Positions 43,850 to 59,500 are shown, counted from the stretch's first letter. The stretch is DNA of 64,000 nt from Mercenaria mercenaria (GCF_021730395.1 NC_069367.1:6818501-6882500); one strand, 5' to 3'. Notes: generated by a model not told the origin, from the sequence alone. A program made the numbers and translations.

Positions 43850-46800
43850 GGTCCTTTAACTACTACATATATATACATATAAATTCATATTTATTGATCA
43901 GCGTTTAAGTAAAGTAGAAAGACCTCAAACTGTCTATTATGTGGGTGAATGGACTAATAGTCTAAAAGATTGTACAAATTGTGAATTTGTGTTTTTTTTG
44001 TATTTTACGAACTTGTAATTCTTTAAAAGCTAAGACACACAGTCTTTCAAAATATAGTGGTGACATTTTTACCATCATCACTTAAAAATGGCCTCCTCAA
44101 ATTTTGTAATTTTCAATTTTCTTGTCAATTATATTTCTCTAAAAAGTACTGTATGCAAGTTGTACGTTACATAAATGTTTGTGTTTGTTAAACAAGTTCA
44201 AATGGAACATAAAATATTCCATTTTGTGTCTTTAAGATTAAGTTATTTGTGCTGAAATTGAGATAAATCTCTTATAATTAAAAAGAATTAAGAATAATTT
44301 GCCACTTCTCCAAAACATTCACCTGACATGAACAAAATACATTCTTTTAAACAAAATGTGTCGAAATCAAGCACATTGTATGTCTTATAATACTTAACAT
44401 ATCTAATGGTTTTAAGCCATCTATAAAGGGATGAAGACTAAATAAAGGGATGCGTTTTAGCTTCTAGGCATCATATATTATTGAAACTTTTCAATTATCA
44501 ATAAATTGTTTGTATTTATTGTATTAAATAGGTCAAGGTAACCTTTGTGTGTTATCGTCAGTACTTATCATTTTGGTCCGGTAAGAAGTGAGATAATTAT
44601 AAAATGCGAGAGAAATGTCCGGGATATTTTAGACTGACATTCACATTGTACTAACACGGTTGTGATAAACAGAGAATGATTTACTCTAAAGTTTTCAGTT
44701 AAATGAAATAAATAAGAAATACAAGGAAGTACTTTAAGATATCTTCACTGTACTTATTATCAAACCATTGTGTATCATGTGGTGTATTATTTTTATTCAG
44801 TAGCGGAGATCTTAGTGAAAGACAGGCATCTATTTGTAGTAATTCCCGGAGGGATGCTGGAGGCCTTTCTCTACCATTCAAAGCTGGAAAACTGCTATAT
44901 TCCTAAATTGTTTTTTGTGTGACATAAAACGCAACAAAACGGAACAACATGGCCCACTTTTTCGAAAAAATCCTGTTGTACATGTATGTTTAAAGTTTTA
45001 CTTCACATCGATACAGTTCAGGACATATGGCAACTGTTTAGTTTTACTTGTGGCGTAAGACCCAAGGTGCACTCCTGGCATTATTAAAGACATAGATGGC
45101 TACCTTATAGAACCACTGACCTTCCGCAAATCAACTCTCTATCAGAGCTGAACGAGTTTCCCTTTTATTATTGCTTTCGTAATACAGGTAGTAAATTATT
45201 TACGTTATGACAAGGTATTCAGTCAGTAGGACAGTCACATATCTTTGAAATGTAGAAATTGTTCAACATTAACTGGACAAAGATGAATGAAACATTAACT
45301 GGACAAAGATGAATGAAAAATGATTACAACAGACGACCAATAGTCATTTTGCTAAGTACAGATATTGTCATTTCTAATTAAAAAGACTTTAGCTGAGCAC
45401 TACCGAGAATACATGTAATGATAGCAATATTAAATGCATTTGTGTGTTTATTCGAATTCGCAGTTCGACTGATATCTTTTTAAGCATAATGAATATCTAA
45501 TTTATATAGAGTTTATACAGATATTTGAGACTATGATAAGATACAGCTAGCAAAAAATGTGTTACAATGAAAGAGTTATAAAGGTACAGTGAGTGTGTAG
45601 GGGAAATAGTTCTCCATATTTAATACAAGTATACCTTTTTATTTCTATTATCTGAGATACTTGAGACAAATTTAGATGTACACATATTACAGCAACTAGT
45701 TCATATGCTGACGTTTTGAACTTAACAATACTTTTTAGTGTATTGATTCAGACAGTTTTTTAAAGTCATATCTTACCTAGTATTATTTTATCATATTCAA
45801 AGTAACCACCAACATTAAATCGCCCCTATTGGAAGTATGCGGGAGAATTCATGCCGATCCAAAACAATTAGAAACTACTAAGCGTAAATTCATTTTGACC
45901 GAAACAAATCATTTTCTATAATTATGTCCCAATTTTGGTTTTGCTAATGGGGAGTCAATTTTCAGCGCTTTCTAACAATTTGAAAATACCTGAGCTTTAG
46001 CACGACATGTCAGTTTTTCATCTACGAAAAAATATTTGAACTCAAAATAAGCTCAAATTCCACAGTGGTCCGAAACGGAGCAAGGGTATATGGAGATTTT
46101 TGGAACTTCGTCATGATGTTGTCTGAAAGTGCCTCGGATGTAAGATATTTCCGCATTTGAGAGCTGCAGACCTAGACATTTCAGAAGTATTTTCAAAATG
46201 AATTTCGAGTAATAAATGTTGATTCTACGGAAGCGTGAAAGGGCCATCAGACACCCTTACTTGCTGAGAGGTTTCTAGTTTAAGTGATGATACTAAAATG
46301 AAAGGATAGAAAAGTATAATTTCTATGTGTTCATGTTCAGATCATAAACCGTCAGTTCGATTTTCCTACCAAAATCTTGAAAAAATGAATATTTCAATTT
46401 GCGTGCTAAACATCCATATGATTAAATGTCTTATGAGTTTTACCATTTAAGAAACGAATGATTAAAGGAAGATAGTTTCGAACTTAACTTTGATTTTTAA
46501 AATAAAAGTCAATAGAAACTTCATATAAACATTGTAAATACATGAAAAAGTTTTGGAATATCGATTTGTGTGTCTTAGTAAGAAAAAACTGGTTCATTTG
46601 AAGGCTAGATTTGATTGAATATATAACGATATACTTATTGAAATATGGCATCCATTTTGAAATTCAGGACGGCCGCTAAACTGAGGGATGTAAAAGATGT
46701 GACCAACGGAATTCTTTATTGGTGAATCATAAACTTACATAAAATCATAATTATGCAAAATATCGTGAAACAATACACGGGATTACCATTTGCCTTAGAT

Positions 46801-47690
46801 TAACATCGAGTTGTTACGTGCCGAGGGCAGTCCATTCCTGTTTCAGGCTTTTTCTCTAACTTAAGGATGAATGATTCTTTGTAACCAGGGTATATTCGAA
46901 TTATTGAACTGAAGCAATACATCACACTTTGTGTAACTAAATGCTTTAGCTGCTGTAATATATTCTTTCTTGTCTCTTTCCTTTAAAGATGTATTCTGCT
47001 GATCTTTTATGGAAATATCTTATGTTAAGATATTTACCTCAAATGCAGATAATCCTCATCAAATATATTTAACTTCACTAAATATATAGATATATTGTCT
47101 ATATTTAGCTACATTCATAATCAAATGTCATGTAGTAACAGCTGATTGTGTTAAAAACTTCCAGTTTTTTTATGGTAGTACACATTTATACTGTTACAGC
47201 TGTACATGTATACAGTGTGTACCATTATTAACCAATTTCATACACATACATTTGTTTATTCCATGTTTTACATAAACTACTAGTAGTATTTTTTTCATGT
47301 TTTCAAATATGAAATTTGGGTCTAGTATACCTTTAATATATTTTTTACATAGGTTTGAATTAGATGGCCCCAAAAGAAATTCAGATTGATAGAAAAATTG
47401 AAGTACTGATGTATAAAACTTTCATGAGGAAGAATTGACCTCATGACCTTTATGGCAGAAAATCCATATAAGGAGAGACAACAGCTATATGTTATTGTTA
47501 ACGGGTACCCGGCATTGCGATGTCGATATCTATTGCCTCCGGGTATCATCACCTGGATGTTTATTTCAATTTCAAGAGGTTTTCCATAAGAAACTAAACA
47601 AGCATAATTAACATGCACTTTAAGTTACAAACTACGTAAAAGAAGAGACTTTTCATAAGAAATTTAAAAAGTCATTTTACCAAAACAATA
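43850..47690. other. Mostly featureless AT-rich stretch
   Basis: It contains a 26-bp tandem pair at 45265-45316 (aacattaactggacaaagat unit). One minus-strand frame at 44699-44881 follows a splice-acceptor-like tagcagttttccag and gives NGRERPPASLRELLQID, DACLSLRSPLL and HDTQWFDNKYSEDILKYF. It could be an exon but has no support beyond composition. Nothing else recognised. Confidence 0.35.
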
Positions 47691-47695
47691 CTTAA

Positions 47696-49422
47696 CAGGC
47701 GCGTAGCTGGGGCATTTTTCATAGTGCGCAGAGGTATTTGGGGGTCGGGGTATCCTCCTGATATTTTTGAAGCAAAAAATATTTGTTCAAAACAGATGTT
47801 TCGTGGTAACGAACTTTCGAAATATCATTATAATTGGATATATCATTCAAGGGATATGTCTGTAAGTAAATATACGATAGTAAAATGAATTTTACTGTAA
47901 CTGTAGCTTTGCCTTCATGATTCCGCGCTTCTTGTTAGATCACAATGGCGAAGTGCGACTTTGAGAAAATTGCGCTATTTTGCGCTTGTGATCTCGCGCT
48001 TTGCCGCCATGAATCGTGATCCAACGCTTCCCTCATCACCTGCACATGATGGAGAAGCACAAAACGCAATATTACGATTTCGAAGCGCAGAATTGCAATT
48101 GTGAAACGCGAAATTCCGAAAAGTTCACTATTTCGCGCTTCGCCATTGTGATTTCGTGCTTCGCCATTGTGATTTCACGCTAGCGAAATAATGTAAACAG
48201 TTCATTTCAACTATAACGAACACTGTTTTAATTAATTTTCGGTAAAATGTAATTGAAAATGTCCCTATTTTAGCTCTTATTTGATCTATGAAAACAAACA
48301 TGGTTTGAAAGGAACATATTTCCATGCCCAAATGTTAAAATATATATACATTGAAATAACACATATTAAGATATAGCGAACCAAATAAAAAGTCTTTTTT
48401 CAGAAGTTTTATACGAGGCTTTAACATTAGCATTGGGTAGACATTGTAATAACATATTGATTCGTAAAACAAATATTGAAATCATAGCATGGTAGTTGAT
48501 ATATCTGAACAACATCTAAAACCAAGTATTACACTGAAATCTTAATCTGACTGTAATTTAAGGTCTTCTGAAATATAATATATATAATTCAGTTAGTAAT
48601 AGGCCATTAAAAATATATACTCCACCAGTTATAAAAGAAAGAAGATATTTATCTCGCTGTGAACTGGATGTCACAGTAGTATCCTACGACTTGTGGGGCA
48701 ATAGCGTAAGATTTAATCGGGCGTAATTATTTGATTTCTATAGGATTTTATTTTCTACAACAATGTGACCATGGACTAATTGATAATTGTATACATTTAA
48801 GTACAATTATTAGACATAGCAGATATTCTGTGGCGTCTGAAAATAACTTAATAATTATTATGTGCGAAAATTATGTCTGTACTATTACAAAAAAAATATC
48901 ATATTCGAAATTCCTTTTAGACTCGAAGGCCAAAATTTGTTTAATTTTTTTGACATTGTGTTAAAATTTTATTATAGAAGTTCGCCTCTTTAAAATTGTA
49001 AGATTGTAAGATTGTAATATTTTACATGTTCAGGATTATTACAAAATAAGTAATCAAATAGAAGGATAATGAAATAAATTTCAAACCTATACAAAAAATG
49101 TTGTAAAACTACAAAGACAATTGGTGAATTTAAATGCATGTTAAATCAATTTATTATAAATCAGTTTGCTATACAAATAATTCCTACTGGTAAGGAACAT
49201 GTAATATATGTTTAACGATCACATTTTGCATGTCCCATTGAGTTCGCTATTCCACTTTTTAAAAACAGAATATGAAGTAAGCAATGATTGTATATGCAGC
49301 AATCTCTGTTGGATTATATAGACTTCGTATTGAAACGACATAGATTAGCAATTTGAAGTGTGCATGTTTGCCAGATTTTCACTACGCAGCTGCGTATCTG
49401 CGTAAAGGTAGCTACGCGCCTG
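47696..49422. mobile_element. Non-autonomous TIR transposon, copy B, with 5-bp target duplication
   Basis: Ends caggcgcgtagctggggc and ggtagctacgcgcctg are inverted repeats. CTTAA flanks both sides (47691-47695 and 49423-49427). The interior follows copy A in the same orientation, including the gatttcgcgcttcgccattg minisatellite at about 47915-48180, the attagcattgggtagacatt block at about 48427 and the cgcagctgcgtatctgcgta block near the right end. It is shorter than copy A, mostly because it lacks the nested hairpin block. No coding capacity. Confidence 0.88.
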
Positions 49423-49429
49423 CTTAATA

Positions 49430-52425
49430 TGTAGTTTCTTAAATTTTTGTCTTTCAAGTCACAAAATATCGATAAATAAAACAAATAAATTTTAGAATTG
49501 ACATTGTAAAATCATGTCGGTTTATAATAGTTAATACTGCTCTTTCTTTTCTGTGTGGCATGTAGTATGTTATCAGATGTTTCAGACTCCAGGTTAAAAT
49601 CCTGATAATGACCTTGTTAGATTTATACAACCACGTCCATTTTTAAGTCACAAAAATACATAAAGTTGCGTTTTTTGAAAACGGTTGATTACAAGTTATA
49701 CTATTAATTGTGTAGATTTTATTTGATTTTTTTTTACTCTAAAATGGTTCAATATCATACGTATATCAATTAAGTAATTCTTTATATATCGGGAAAGTAA
49801 AAAATTAAATGATTCGAAAATTATGGTACGTTTGTAGAATAAATAAAATGGAGACTTGTGTCACCCTTGGTCAAATTGATCATTTTCTCCTTCTTTTGAA
49901 AAATTTATTGGCAATCAGCATGGTAAAGGTATTTTGCCATATTCAATGTGAATATAACTATACAAATTTTACCTAGCTGTTGTAAAATAAATAAAAAAAA
50001 ATGATGCGAGAAAGTAAAATGGCATTACAATTATATTCAAACACATTTATAGTCTTATCAGTGTTGTATATGTCCGTGTTGTTTTAACGCTCCCTATTTA
50101 GTGGTAACTGGGGGTCAATAAAACAGATGTATACGCGTGATGGATCAATAATTTCTATCAGCTTTCATTCATTTATAGGATTACAGAATAGAAATGACAA
50201 TCATGTAAAATCATTTAAAATTGAGCATGTACGATCAATTATGAAAGTTTCATAATGACAATTTTCATGGTATTTTAACTGAAAAAAGTCACGTAACCAG
50301 TTCAAATTTTCATGAAAGTATAATTATATTTCCACACATTCTAATTTCATAAAAAAGTTAGTCGATATCATGAAAACATACGTATTGCTGATGCAGTTTA
50401 AAACACTGCCTAAAACTATTTTCATATTTATCTTGCATTCATGGAAAATCTGTTATAATGATATATCTTTAGTTTTTATTAAAACCGTCATTAGTTTCAT
50501 GAATGTTAAATAGTAGAAAATTAATTCCGTTTTAAAACCAGATATTTTATTTACAATAAAAAAATACTCTCTTGTACATGAAAATCCTACGAACATAATT
50601 TCCGCCTTTAATTTGACCTAGGCGGACTTTGAATCTATTATCTTTTTTTTATTCGTTTATATTTGGCATAACTGACACTGATATTTAAATGAAAAATGAA
50701 AAAAGTAAGTACAACAACATAAGAAGAAATGCGAATCTCTTTCTTTTTAGAACTAGGATATTAACTGAAATATTTAATTGAATTTCTCATGTTGTAAAGT
50801 TTGTGATATTAACATAAGAAGACTTATTCGCGAAGTACAATTTATTTAAAACTTACACTCATTGTGTCGAATAAAACATTCAATCACAAATTAACTAAAC
50901 TGATTAAATCATATGCTTTAACATTTCGATCACGATACCGCATGTTCACGCGACATTGATATGTCGTCTGCACATGACGCTACAACAACAACTTCACAAA
51001 GAAGTTAATTATTCTTCAAAATCAGTGGAAATTAACAGTCTAAGAACGAATCAAATTTTTATTTTACAAAAATGAAATAAATATCATTTAAAAGACAAAT
51101 TTATTGAGAGTAGGAAACCATTTGCACCTAAGCTTTCACATTAATGATTTTATATAAAAAAATACTTTTAAGAAACGCATATATGAGATTTTTACAAATT
51201 TTATATGGAAAATAGAAGGGGAAAGATGACGAGATGATGGCATTAGATATCATGTTAGGAACGAATCAAAAATAAAAATAAAATTTAATTAAAAAATACC
51301 GTGTGATGAATCAAATGTTGAACTTTGGTAATATTTTTGCACCTAAGGTTTCTTATTTTTAGTAATTTTGTTATTAAGTAAAATGTGTACATACCCTTCT
51401 TATTCTATATAGAAAATCTGACCGCTATCGATTATTGGTCGGAGGAATATTCTTCGGTATGTGTCTTATTTACCTTATGACCTAAACGAAATATTAAGGT
51501 TAATATATGAGCAGAATATCAAACACCTTACATTGTACCCTATCATATTTTATGTTCGTAAGTAACAAAAGCAAAAGGGACCTTTGAAGTATCTTATATC
51601 TTGCTTTTTTCAAACTTTCTTTAAAACGTATTAGATAACTCTATTTTTCCATTTCAGGTAGTTTCAAAACGTTATTCTTAATATATTTTAAGTAAATGAT
51701 ATATTTGTATTATTATTATCTAATAAAACACATCAAAGCTTAAAATACTTTTGCTGCATCCAACATTCTACATTTTAATGGAAAAACATGTGTACTTGCA
51801 TTTATCATTTTCGAGGACCATTTCAAAATACAGATAAAAACACTAAAACTGTTTTCCTTACACATAAACTGTGATCCTTCTATACGATCAGTATCAAAAC
51901 CTTGTAATTTTACGGTTAGATATATAGGTCGCCTGATTTGTTCCTATGTTTACATTGATTTAGTTCACGATATGCTGATATATAGCTATTGTTATTAGTA
52001 TATAAACACTAAATTACAAATGGAAACATTCCAAATCACACTGCCCAATTTCTACTTGAAAAATTCCGTAATTATTTAAGCTTGCACTCACTTATTTTCC
52101 AAATAAAACCTGTCACCAACATTCATTTACGCCATTTCAATAAAATCCGAGGCGGAAAGTATGAATGAATAATCAAAATGAACTACTCTTGAAAAATGTA
52201 TCGGCTAGCAGTGGCCTATAAAATTTAGTCAGTATAAAACAAAAGCCAAACTCACGTACATTCAAAACATTGCGCGATTATTGACACGTAACGTCTTGAC
52301 GTCTCTGACGACATTTTAATGCTACAATATTTGTTTCTGCTGTAATTTGTTAATTATGTCGGTATTTGATTAAGCATCATACCATAGACAGGTTTATGTA
52401 ATTGTCTAGAAGAATGAATATACAA
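49430..52425. other. Three kilobases without recognised features
   Basis: Very AT-rich; frequent tttcatgaaa-like words at 50220-50520 suggest an old decayed inverted repeat. No gene or RNA recognised. Confidence 0.5.
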
Positions 52426-52427
52426 AA

Positions 52428-53772
52428 AACAAGAGGGCTAAGATGGCCATAGGTCCCTCATGTGAGAAACACGCCGTAACATGTTTGACCTAGTGACCCT
52501 TATTTTTGACACCACATGCCCCAGTTTCAAACTCGGACAGAGTTGTTAAGGAGTTGTTAAGGAGATAAATATTCTGACTTAGTTTCATGAAGATTGGACA
52601 AAAAATGTGGCCTCTAGAGTGTAAACAAGATTTGTCTTCGATTTGGCCTGAAGACATAGTTTTTTTTACCTAACTGGCCTCTAGAGTGTAAAGAAGTGAC
52701 CTAGTTTTTAATCCTACATGACCCATAATTGAGATCCTACAGGACTTCATGAACCCAAACATTCTGACCAAATTTTATGAAGATTGAAGCAAATTGTGGC
52801 CCCTAGACTGTAAACAAACTCTTTCTTTGATCTGACCTGGTGACCTAGTTTTGACCCCATGTGACCCAGATAAAATCTCATTCGAGATTTCATAGAAACA
52901 AACATTCTGACCGAGTTTCATGCACATCAGATGAAAAAATGCAGCCCCTTTTGCATACACAAAGATTATCTTTGATTTGACCTGGTGACTTAGTTTTAGA
53001 CCCTTGATAACCCATATTCAAACTTGACCTAGATTTCATCAAAACAAACATTCCGACTAATTTCTAATGAGTTTCAAACCTAAAATATGGTCTTTATTAT
53101 TTATATATATTTTCCTTTCGTCTAGTCTAGTGACCAATTTTTAATCCTACATAACCCAGATACGTACTTAGCCTGAAGATCATCAAGATAAACATTCTGA
53201 CCAAGTTTCATGAGGATAGAGGCATAAATATGGCCTCTAGACTGTTAAAAAGCTTTTCCTTTGATTTGCCATTGTGACCTAGTTTTTGACCCCGCATAGA
53301 ACAGATTTGAACTTGAGCTAGAAGTCATCAAGAAAAACATTATGATCAATTCTCATGAGTTTAAAAGTTAAAATGTGGTCTCTAAAGAGTTAACAAGATG
53401 GAGTCATAAATATAGAGTGTTTACAAGCTTCTCCTTTGATTTGACCGGGTGACCTAGTTTTTGATTCCACATAACTCAGATTCAAACTAGACCAAGAGGT
53501 CATCAAGACAAATATTCTGACTAATTCTCATGAGTTTCAAACTTAAAATGTGATCTCTAGAGTGTTAACAAGATGTTCATTTGATCTGGCCTAGTGACCT
53601 AGTTTTTAAACCAACATGACTCAGTTTCGAATAAATGTGGCCTCTATAGTGATAACAAGACAAATGTTGACGCACGACGGACGACGCACGTCGCACGACG
53701 GACGAAGACGGACGCCGGACAATGACCGCCCAATAGATCACATTGAGCACTTCGTGGCATAGTGAGCTAAAA
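52428..53772 (-). repeat. Tandem-monomer element (reverse orientation)
   Basis: Read on the minus strand it starts ttttagctcactatgccacg, has a gacggacgacgcac-type box at about 53670-53720, then about eight diverged monomers of about 150 bp and ends with ctcttgtt at 52428. Plus-strand landmarks of the monomers are tggcctctagagtgt, gacctagtttttgac and catcaagacaaacattctga. It is the same superfamily as the element at 28.3 kb, with a related but distinct monomer. Confidence 0.82.
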
Positions 53773-53774
53773 AT

Positions 53775-54455
53775 AGCTTGTCAATATTGTAGTAAATTAC
53801 TACATTCCGCTTTTGGTTGGACATACGCACGTTAAAATTTTATGGTAAACTACTTCCTTAAAACACGATCCTTATGAAAATGTCCTTGACAAGATTTGCA
53901 TGATAATACACAACGGCGGAGTTTTTGTCCTCTAAAGACAAAGGCAATTTAATGATTTCCAATAATGATGTACTGAACTAAAAAAGATAATAGGTAAGGG
54001 TAGATTTCTCGGAAGCATAGAGCACCAAAACATATCTGTCGGTTAACTGTCAAAACAAAAAAATGTAACATTTAAATTACAAAATACTTTGATGTTAAAA
54101 TGAGCATTTTATGAATGTTCAACAGATTTCTGATCAGTTTAATAATAACTTACAATGATAACTGATTGACAATAAAGTGCAAACCTGAAATATTAAGGGT
54201 ATATATGGGATGTGTTATCACTGGTACAATGTACAAGGTTTAAAGTTGGTAGTCCCTTCCGGTATGTAAAGACAGATAAAGTTTATGTACCAAGTATGGC
54301 TATATTTAAGTGCCCAACCTTTCATTATATATATATAGTACATAGTGAGTATATAATGTCACATACACAATTTTAGTCAATTCTATTTTGTAGCATTCCT
54401 ATTAACGTTAACGTTATCATGTTTATATGCTCCATCATTCTTTATGTAAAAGTAA
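53775..54455. other. Non-coding stretch
   Basis: AT-rich flank of the right duplicate. Nothing recognised. Confidence 0.5.
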
Positions 54456-54458
54456 AAG

Positions 54459-54515
54459 GACCGATACGAGTGCGTTATCGCAAATATCATGGCGTTGGGT
54501 GCAATTAAGGATAAT
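54459..54515 (+). repeat. Half copy of the 43.7-kb fold-back element
   Basis: The tip ggaccgatacgagtgcgtta and the adjoining caaatatcatggcgttgggt match the end of the element at 43732-43842. The second arm is absent; an ATTACCTCTC-family unit follows. Confidence 0.5.
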
Positions 54516-56507
54516 AGAATTCCGCTTTAAAAGCCGGTGCTGGGGGAACTGCACATTTAAGGAGCAGACTATATCAAACCCAGTCTTCTGTCATGTTGCC
54601 TGGTTACGTTCTATGCTTCCAAATAAACATTTAACAAGTTTGATTAACTATCAAAAGATTTTAGATTTCAAGATCAATTTATTAACGCATTAACATTATA
54701 CAAGGTATATCGCCACAAACTAAAAATGGCGATTATTATTTGTACATGAAGTAATCTGTACAAACACAACAATGTTACATGATACATTTAAAACTATACA
54801 TACATTCTTCACAATATCACATTAAACCTCTGCAGCTACTGACATTAAAGAAGTTATGCTGTGTTAATCCAAAATTCACATGTGAATATCGTGCATACAA
54901 CATTTATTTTGTAAATAATATATGTAACCGCATTTAAAGTAATGTTCATCGCAGACAGAAAACAACACATTGTAATATTTATTTCAGCACTGTAATTTTT
55001 ATCATATAAATTGTGCTGTACGTTACGCGTGCCTCATGTTACATTCAAATTTCTAATAACACACCTATATACAACAATTGCCTTTAAGTGCTTTTTGGCG
55101 ACTGTAAAATTTCCCAACGTCCTTGGATTTACTGTTGAGAAATTTTCAGGTCTTTTTTGATCATAGAGAACATTCATTTTTACTGTGATGAAATACCATT
55201 AAAGCTGGTGCTAGGGAACATGAGGGGTGTTGCACATTTCATTACCTCTCAGGAACATGAGTCATTCAATCCGAGTTTGCAATTGCAAGTATGCTGCTCG
55301 ATCGCATTTATGCTTCCAAAGACCTTTTGACAGATTTAATTAACCATCACAACAGCGGGTTTCAGTGCCGTTTGGCGGCCCGTACTTGGATTCAGTGTTA
55401 TAGGTTTTGGTCCTTTTGTATTATGGAGAACGTTATTTTTACTGTAATATAATTCCGCTTTAGCTGGAGCTAGGAGGCGTGAGCGGCGTTGCACGTTTCT
55501 CGAGAACGGCTTCTATCTATCAAACTGCTATAGTGCTGCTTAGTTGCATTCTATGCTTCCAAATTATTTTGTTACTGACTTTATTCACTTAAAAGACACG
55601 TAGCTGTTTGAAAAGTTAATACGATATATAAATATACAAACATTCACGCTGAACTGAAATGCGCAAATTAATACAACTTAGATTTCATCTGCCATGAGTG
55701 ATCTTTGCCATCAGCGAAAGATGATCAACTATAAATATCACAATATATATATATGAACTATTAACAAGATTTAAATCAATGCTGAAAATATATAATTCGA
55801 TAACATAGTGCGAATAAAATTAATCTACTGTACTAATGTTGCCCTTACAACATGGAAATAGGTAAATGTGTAACATTATTTGCTATCGAAAAGCAAAGTT
55901 ATGCTTTTAAAATTAATATACCCTTACAAAGGTGCAAAGAAAAAACAACACACACAATACTGAAGTCATAAATCGAAATTTAAAGCAATTCTTGCAAACA
56001 TTAGCTAGTTCAATACGTTCTTGACTATAGTCCTTATAAAGAAAACTTTGCTGAAACTTAAAGGTACTCACCCACAGTTGAAATCAAATGTTTCAATATT
56101 TGCATTTCCAATACGTTTGGCATAAATATATAATGGTATATTTGACAGAGAACTAAAATAAATATTAGATATTGGTACAAAGGAAGGAATGTTGCTTTTC
56201 ACCATTGTTTCAAAAGCATTGCAACGGTTTATAGCTTTCTGCATAACGTTTCTGTTATTTATCATGTTATTGAGAAACCTAGCTAAAACATGTCAATAAA
56301 TTAGTACCAGTTGTCATTTTTACAGTACGTACTTTTTATGGATTTTTGAGAGAAAACAATTTTCGTCTAAATGTGTGTATGACTCGCATTAAACGCACTT
56401 ACATGGTCAGATTTATTTTTATTTATTCAGTATTATGAAATATACAATTCACTGAAGTAAATCATTTCAAATTGGCCTGTGAAAAAGTGTAATGAAATAA
56501 AAGACAT

Positions 56508-59500
56508 TTACAGTAATGGAATAATTTCAGCATCGTGTATTTCTCGTTTTTCCTTCAATTGTTTTATCTGAGTTATTGATTCCAAGATACGATCTTCAAA
56601 TTTGATATCATTTGTGCTTATGGTGACATAGTTTTCAACATATTTTAACAAATCCTTTGGCATGTTCTCGATACATATTTGACCTGATGTGCACAAGAGT
56701 AAGTAGTTGTAATTCTCAAGCTGAGATTTAGTAAGAATTTCGGTCAATATATACAGTAAGATTTCATCATTTAATATTTCGTCATTGACAATGAAAATGA
56801 CGAAGTCAGCTGCCTCTAGGATGTCAGGAAGTTCTTCTCTTTTGTCAGTTCCTACCGTAAAAAGCATGTCTAACACTTTCATGGTTAATTTCCTCCCAGA
56901 GAGAAAGGACATCAGCTTATTCTTAACATACAAATGAAGTTCATCTGGATAAGAAACAAGAATTCGCTTCGAGTCTATATCAATGCACTGTTCTTCAGTG
57001 TTCGCTTCGGTGTTACCATTGTTTGGTGTAAGACTGGCGACCAGGTAATCAATTTTTTCCAAAAGTAGTCTCGCATGCCTATCTACACAGTTAATGCTTC
57101 TGACAAAAAGCCTAAGACTTCCATCTAGGTGTTTTTGTTTCTGAATAGTCTTGTCTGTAATCAAAATTAAAGAGTTTATTGACGACGTGATGCATCTGTC
57201 ATACGCTATATTCCATGCTGCTTGGATAATTTTATCATTTATTGAATCTACTGGCATGCACAAGATTACACTCTTTGAACAAGCTATCAATTTTTCTATG
57301 TTTTCTATCCACGTATATCCTACAAAAGAATGCCTGTATAGATCGCCAATTTCGTATCTTCTTTTCCTTAAATGATTAATTATCACTTCTACGAACTTTT
57401 TGTCTTCCTGAACGTAAATGACTACAGTATCATAAAAGTTGGTTTCCTCTTTCTGCTTTTTCTTGTCAAAAGGATGTATATTAAAGAAAACAAACAATAA
57501 AACTTTAACATTAAACCTGAAAACGTAAATTATCAATGAAAGCACCAGAAGCACGAAAACTACAGAACCTATTATAATTGATGGTAGAAATACGTGTTCA
57601 ACAAAACTGATATTATTTGCCATACAGACAAAGTGTGAATCTGGGACAGCAATGAACTGCCTGATGTTATTAGACTTGTCCAAACACTGAACGTTTATCC
57701 AGTCAGCTATATAGTCTTCATCATTTAGTAGCCATGTCTTCATCCATCTCATGGTGCAATCGCAAACAAATGGATTGTTTGACAATGTAACTTTTGTCAA
57801 CTGTAGAGATTGTAATTGAATTGGAAGATAGGTCAGGTTATTTGAGTGTAGATAGACGATCCGAGCGATGCTCAATTTGTTAATAACTGATGCAGAGATT
57901 TGTTTGATATGGTTATTTGCTAGATTTAAAAGTGTTACGTTTTCTAAATATGAATATGAACTGACTTTTGAAATATTTGAGTTCTCAAACCACAACTCTA
58001 ATTTATACGATGGTAATAGCTGGGGCATTTCCACCAAAGAACGACCTCTGCAATCAACTACGATCGTGTCTTTAGTTTTTCTTTGAAAGCAGTCACATTT
58101 CTGTGGACAATCTTTCAAGGTTACCGCGCAATACTTTTCTCTCTCTGTGATATTCCACATAAGTCGGCCACGTAACTCTGATGGTTGCTCGCACTGAAAA
58201 GTGTTTAAAGAAAGCCTAGCTAACCGAATCTGACTTGTCTCGTAAGCACTTTCATACAACCTGCGAATTGCGTATGTGTCACAATTACATGTGAGAGGAT
58301 TTCTATTAAAATACAGGGTAAAATGTGATAGCAAAGTTAAAAGTTTGTCCAACCGCAGCTCAGTCATATCAACAGATGGAATAGTTTTTATTTCATTATT
58401 ATGAAGTAAAACTTCCGGAGGCGGTGCTTGTGACTTTATAGGTAATGCCAATTGAGTTTCAACTTCTTTTTCAACTATATTTATTTTCTTTAAATGATCC
58501 AAAAGTCTAATGATACTTTGTCCAGTTAATTTTGCATTACATATATGATACACATTTAAAAATGTAGCATAAAAAGGCCAAACAGGGATGTCTTTTAGTG
58601 GGTTAGAATTCAGATAGAGCGCTGTAAGAGAATTAGTCAGATTCTTGAAAATATTTACTGGTAAATATTCTATTAGATTATTATTTAGATATATTTCCTG
58701 TATATGAGGAAGGGACTGAAATGGGTCAATGTGTATACTTGTTATAAAATTATGGGACACGTCAATGGTCAAAATACTTCTCAGACCTTTGAATATATTT
58801 TGCGGTAACACTGTTAATTTGTTATTTTGGAGATGGAGATATTTCAGCAGAGGTTGATTTTGAAATAAATTTTCGTCTACACTTTCTAGATTGTTGTAGG
58901 AAAGATCAAGTGTTGTAGTTACAACTATGTCGCGGAATAGGACAGGTTTCATAAATTCAATAGCCATGTTGGTCATGTGTATTTCATCACCTCTTCCACT
59001 TAAATGTAGTAAATTTTGATTGATTTTGCAGTTAAGTAAAATGAGAGAAGTTTCTGGAAACAAGTAATAAAATGGATATGGTTTCTGCAAAAAGTCAAAA
59101 AACAATTTCAATATATTCATTATTTCTTTATCTTTCATTTCGGTCTTTGTGTGATTTCTGTTGAATGGGAAGTATAAAGCGCCGCGTATGCTTACATTAC
59201 ATAGAACTAAAGTATATAAATTTGGAAATCGTTCTTGAAGTGCAGTAGTGTTCATATCCAAACAAATGCTTAGAGAAAGTATAATTGTACTGGAAAATGT
59301 TTGGCTGCAAGAATCCCAAAATAACATTTTCTTAACATTCATTTTCTTTTCATCACATGTGTTTTGAATTCGAAGCGCTTGAAGGTCTGACGCATACATG
59401 CACTTAGTGTCCATCTCAAAAATCTTCGGATTTTCGAATACTTGTAACATGATTATTCTTCCAAACACTAGAATAACATTGACCTCTTCAAGTGCAACTG

